Below, piece by piece: positions 4,928 through 6,853 of a stretch of DNA of 6,853 bases. Below the pieces are notes generated by a model that did no database searches, was not told where the DNA came from, and saw nothing but the letters and a program-made list of their open reading frames with translations. Source of the DNA: an uncultured Allobaculum sp. (GTDB lineage: Bacteria; Bacillota_I; Bacilli_A; Erysipelotrichales; Erysipelotrichaceae); assembly GCA_948467695.1 (NCBI GenBank), contig CAOKFJ010000098.1, positions 1 to 6,853 on the forward strand, written 5' to 3'. A program made the position numbers and the translations under genes. Numbering within the stretch: the first letter of the stretch is position 1; every line of letters begins with the position of its first letter.

Positions 4928-6656
4928 TGTCGTTTCCTCCTTTCTGCTGGGCGAGATAGGTCGAACGATAGATTTCACTGGTTTTCATCAGTTCGTCATG
5001 GCTGCCGACATTGACAAGATGTCCGCGGTCAAGAACAAGGATGCGGTCAGCGTCCTGAATGGAGGACACGCGCTGCGAGATGATGATTTTGGTGATATTC
5101 GGGATTTTTGTCTGGAAGGCTTCACGAATGAGCGCGTCGGTTTTGGTATCGACAGCGGATGTGGAGTCATCGAGAATCAGGATTTTGGGTTTCTTGAGCA
5201 GAGCGCGGGCGATGGTCAGACGCTGACGCTGACCGCCGGATACGTTGGTTCCGCCCTGCTCGATATAGGTGTCGTAGCCATCGGGCATACGGCTGATGAA
5301 GTCGTCTGCCTGAGCGAGTCGGCAGGATTCAACGATCTGTTCGTCGGTTGCCTGCTCATCGCCCCAGCGCATGTTTTCCTTGATGGTGCCGGAGAACAGA
5401 ACGTTTTTCTGCAGAACCATCGAAACCGCGTCGCGCAGGGTTTTCAGATCGTAGTCGCGCACGTCGACACCGCCGACTTTTACCGCGCCTTTGGTGACGT
5501 CATACAGTCTGGGGATCAGGCTGACAAGCGATGTTTTGGACGAACCGGTCGGACCGAGAATACCGATCGTTTCACCGGAATTGATTTTGAAATCGACATC
5601 GCGCAGAACATAGTGTCCATCCACCTGTTCGGCATAGTTGAAGTAGACGTGATCGAATTCGACGCTGCCGTCTTTGACTTCTTTCAGGCCGTCTTTGGGA
5701 GATTCAAGATAGGACACCTGGTTGATGACCTCGACGATACGTTTTGCGGAAGCAGCGGACATGGTAACCATGACAAGAATCATAGAGAACATCATCAGCG
5801 ACATGAGCAGGTTCATGATGTAGGTGAACAGAGACATCATTGTGCCGACTTCCATGGAACCGCCGACAATCTGTTTGGCGCCGACCCAGGAAACGATCAG
5901 GATGCAGGCATACATCGCAATCTGCACGAACGGCTGGTTGAGGATCATGAGCAGTTCGGCTTTTTTGTTGACGTCGTAAATATCCTTCGAACGCTTGTTG
6001 AAACGATCGATTTCGTAGTCCTCGCGAACGAACGACTTCACAGGACGGATACCGGTGATGTTTTCCTGAATCTCTTCATTCAGGTTGTCGTACATCTTGA
6101 ACATCTTGCCAAACACCGGTCCGGCTTTTTTGATCATGAAGCCGACGGCTACGCCAAGAAGCACAACGACAAGCAGCAGCCACCAGGCGATATTGGGCGC
6201 GAGGTAGAAGACCATGAACAGCGCCATGCAGAAGTTGAGAGGTGAACGTACGGCAATGCGGATGATCATCTGGAAGGCCATCTGCACGTTGGTGACGTCG
6301 GTGGTCAGACGTGTGATCAGACCGCCGGTGGAGTATTCATCAATATTGGAAAAAGAAAAGTTCTGGATATTGCGGAATTCGGCTTCGCGAACGTTTTTCG
6401 CAAAGCCCGCGGATGCGACAGCGGCGTATTTTCCGGAAAGCGCGCCGCAGATCAGAGCGCCGATGGCGCACAGAAGCATAAGCAGGCCGTAGTGCCAGAC
6501 AACAGACATGTTGCCCGCTTCAACGCCGAGGTCAACCATTTTCGACATCAGAAACGGAATCAGAATGTCGAGCACAACTTCGAGAGCGACCATGATCGGT
6601 GTCAGGATCGTTTCGCGTTTATACTGCTTAATCTGCTTTGATAAAGTCGATATCAA
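4908..6656 (-). CDS. Heterodimeric ABC exporter, half-transporter A (degenerate-site subunit)
   Basis: This 582-residue half-transporter has six membrane segments (about 17-37, 54-75, 131-153, 156-178, 240-262, 272-297), then a nucleotide-binding domain. Visible motifs are Walker A GPTGSSKT 368-375, Q-loop Q416, signature VSGGQ 472-476, Walker B ILILDD 492-497, D-loop SAVD 500-503 and SQRVSS in the switch region. Asp497 replaces the catalytic Glu and Gln528 replaces the switch His. Such changes typify the degenerate-site partner of heterodimeric exporters such as TM287/288 or BmrCD. Its good signature would complete the active site of B, while B's LSQGQ would face its own degenerate site. The start is TTG at 6654-6656: GGAGG lies 9 nt upstream, an in-frame TGA at 6678-6680 rules out an earlier start, and the next Met (residue 22) is inside the first membrane segment. 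It overlaps the MarR gene by 29 nt and B by 20 nt, so the three genes form one operon. Confidence 0.93.
   Translation of the reverse strand: MISTLSKQIKQYKRETILTPIMVALEVVLDILIPFLMSKMVDLGVEAGNMSVVWHYGLLMLLCAIGALICGALSGKYAAVASAGFAKNVREAEFRNIQNFSFSNIDEYSTGGLITRLTTDVTNVQMAFQMIIRIAVRSPLNFCMALFMVFYLAPNIAWWLLLVVVLLGVAVGFMIKKAGPVFGKMFKMYDNLNEEIQENITGIRPVKSFVREDYEIDRFNKRSKDIYDVNKKAELLMILNQPFVQIAMYACILIVSWVGAKQIVGGSMEVGTMMSLFTYIMNLLMSLMMFSMILVMVTMSAASAKRIVEVINQVSYLESPKDGLKEVKDGSVEFDHVYFNYAEQVDGHYVLRDVDFKINSGETIGILGPTGSSKTSLVSLIPRLYDVTKGAVKVGGVDVRDYDLKTLRDAVSMVLQKNVLFSGTIKENMRWGDEQATDEQIVESCRLAQADDFISRMPDGYDTYIEQGGTNVSGGQRQRLTIARALLKKPKILILDDSTSAVDTKTDALIREAFQTKIPNITKIIISQRVSSIQDADRILVLDRGHLVNVGSHDELMKTSEIYRSTYLAQQKGGNDNESENA
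4936..4940 (-). promoter_or_regulatory. Ribosome binding site deciding the transporter B start
   Basis: GGAGG on the minus strand lies 8 nt before the ATG at 4925-4927 and inside the coding region of transporter A. It supports the shorter form of B over the in-frame ATG at 4976-4978. Confidence 0.85.
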
Positions 6657-6853
6657 ACTCGTTTTCCTCCTTTCCGGTCAGATTGAACAGAATGTGTTCG
6701 AGAAATTTCTGACCTTCTTCGAGTTCTTCCTGGGTAAGCCCGCTGAACATGCGTTCGCGGGACTGCGAGAGAATGGAGCTGATGCCGGAGATCAGCTCTA
6801 TGGCCTTGTCAGTGATGACAACATAGCGAATGCGCCTGTCCTCTTTGCTCGGC
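6628..6853 (-). CDS. MarR-family transcriptional regulator, C-terminal fragment
   Basis: The frame is open from the right edge (first full codon 6850-6852) to TAA at 6628-6630, 74 residues. It opens with PSKEDRRIRYVVITDKAIEL, the end of the winged-helix wing of MarR proteins (D-R-R-x-R followed by a strand and T-x-K/G-x-x-L). A long amphipathic helical region follows with the acidic LTQEELEEGQKFLEHIL pattern of the C-terminal dimerisation helices. The recognition helix and N-terminus lie beyond the window. As first gene of an overlapping operon with two ABC half-transporters, it most likely represses its own operon and releases it on binding a compound. MarR-type SatR with SatAB in Streptococcus suis is a comparable arrangement. 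The operator and promoter are outside the window, so regulation is inferred from family and context. Confidence 0.85.
   Translation of the reverse strand, partial: PSKEDRRIRYVVITDKAIELISGISSILSQSRERMFSGLTQEELEEGQKFLEHILFNLTGKEENEFDIDFIKAD
6666..6670 (-). promoter_or_regulatory. Ribosome binding site deciding the TTG start of transporter A
   Basis: GGAGG on the minus strand lies 9 nt before TTG 6654-6656 and inside the 3' end of the MarR gene. No ATG or GTG exists in frame between the TGA at 6678-6680 and this TTG. Confidence 0.8.

Noticed and set aside
4928..4978. Upstream in-frame extension of transporter B (17 residues)
   Set aside because: There is no ribosome binding site at the upstream ATG, and a strong GGAGG precedes the ATG at 4925-4927.
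4998..6245. Long plus-strand open frame (415 codons) antisense to transporter A
   Set aside because: Same reason: it mirrors the ABC coding sequence, has no domain of its own and no convincing ribosome binding site.
1..6853. CRISPR arrays, tRNA or rRNA genes, insertion sequences
   Set aside because: No regularly spaced long repeats, cloverleaf-like sequence, transposase motifs or terminal inverted repeats with target duplications were seen by eye.

Overview
The window looks like chromosomal DNA of a Bacillota (Firmicutes) bacterium, probably a gut-type member of the Erysipelotrichia or Clostridia. The reasons are the consensus GGAGG ribosome binding sites 8-9 nt before most starts, a TTG start, several clear intrinsic terminators, moderate GC content, and a MarR-ABC-ABC efflux operon of a type common in that phylum. 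The genus is inference, because no rRNA or marker gene is present.

Layout from left to right. Positions 1-212 (+) hold the C-terminal end of an M19 membrane dipeptidase, closed by an intrinsic terminator at 291-344. A non-coding stretch with promoter-like and dyad elements leads to a monocistronic Panacea-domain (DUF4065/SocA-like) protein at 689-1138 (+). A bidirectional terminator at 1326-1376 separates it from the convergent left-pointing genes. On the minus strand, two related small membrane proteins of unknown function (1398-1910 and 2217-2699) each have their own upstream region and terminator. Further right is a tightly overlapping minus-strand operon, transcribed right to left: a MarR-family regulator (C-terminal part only, 6628-6853), ABC half-transporter A (4908-6656, TTG start) and ABC half-transporter B (2999-4927). 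It ends at a strong terminator at 2921-2960.

The two ABC proteins form a textbook heterodimeric exporter. Protein A carries a degenerate ATPase site (Asp in place of the Walker B Glu, Gln in place of the switch His). Protein B carries the intact residues but an altered LSQGQ signature. The MarR protein probably represses the operon and responds to a transported compound, as in the SatR-SatAB type of system; the substrate cannot be read from the sequence.

Most of the window is ordinary. The parts most worth a second look are the apparently solitary Panacea protein, the tandem paralogous membrane proteins of no family I recognise, the foldable leader before 1398-1910, and a Cys/His-rich linker insertion in transporter B. 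I do not see a clear new multi-gene system.
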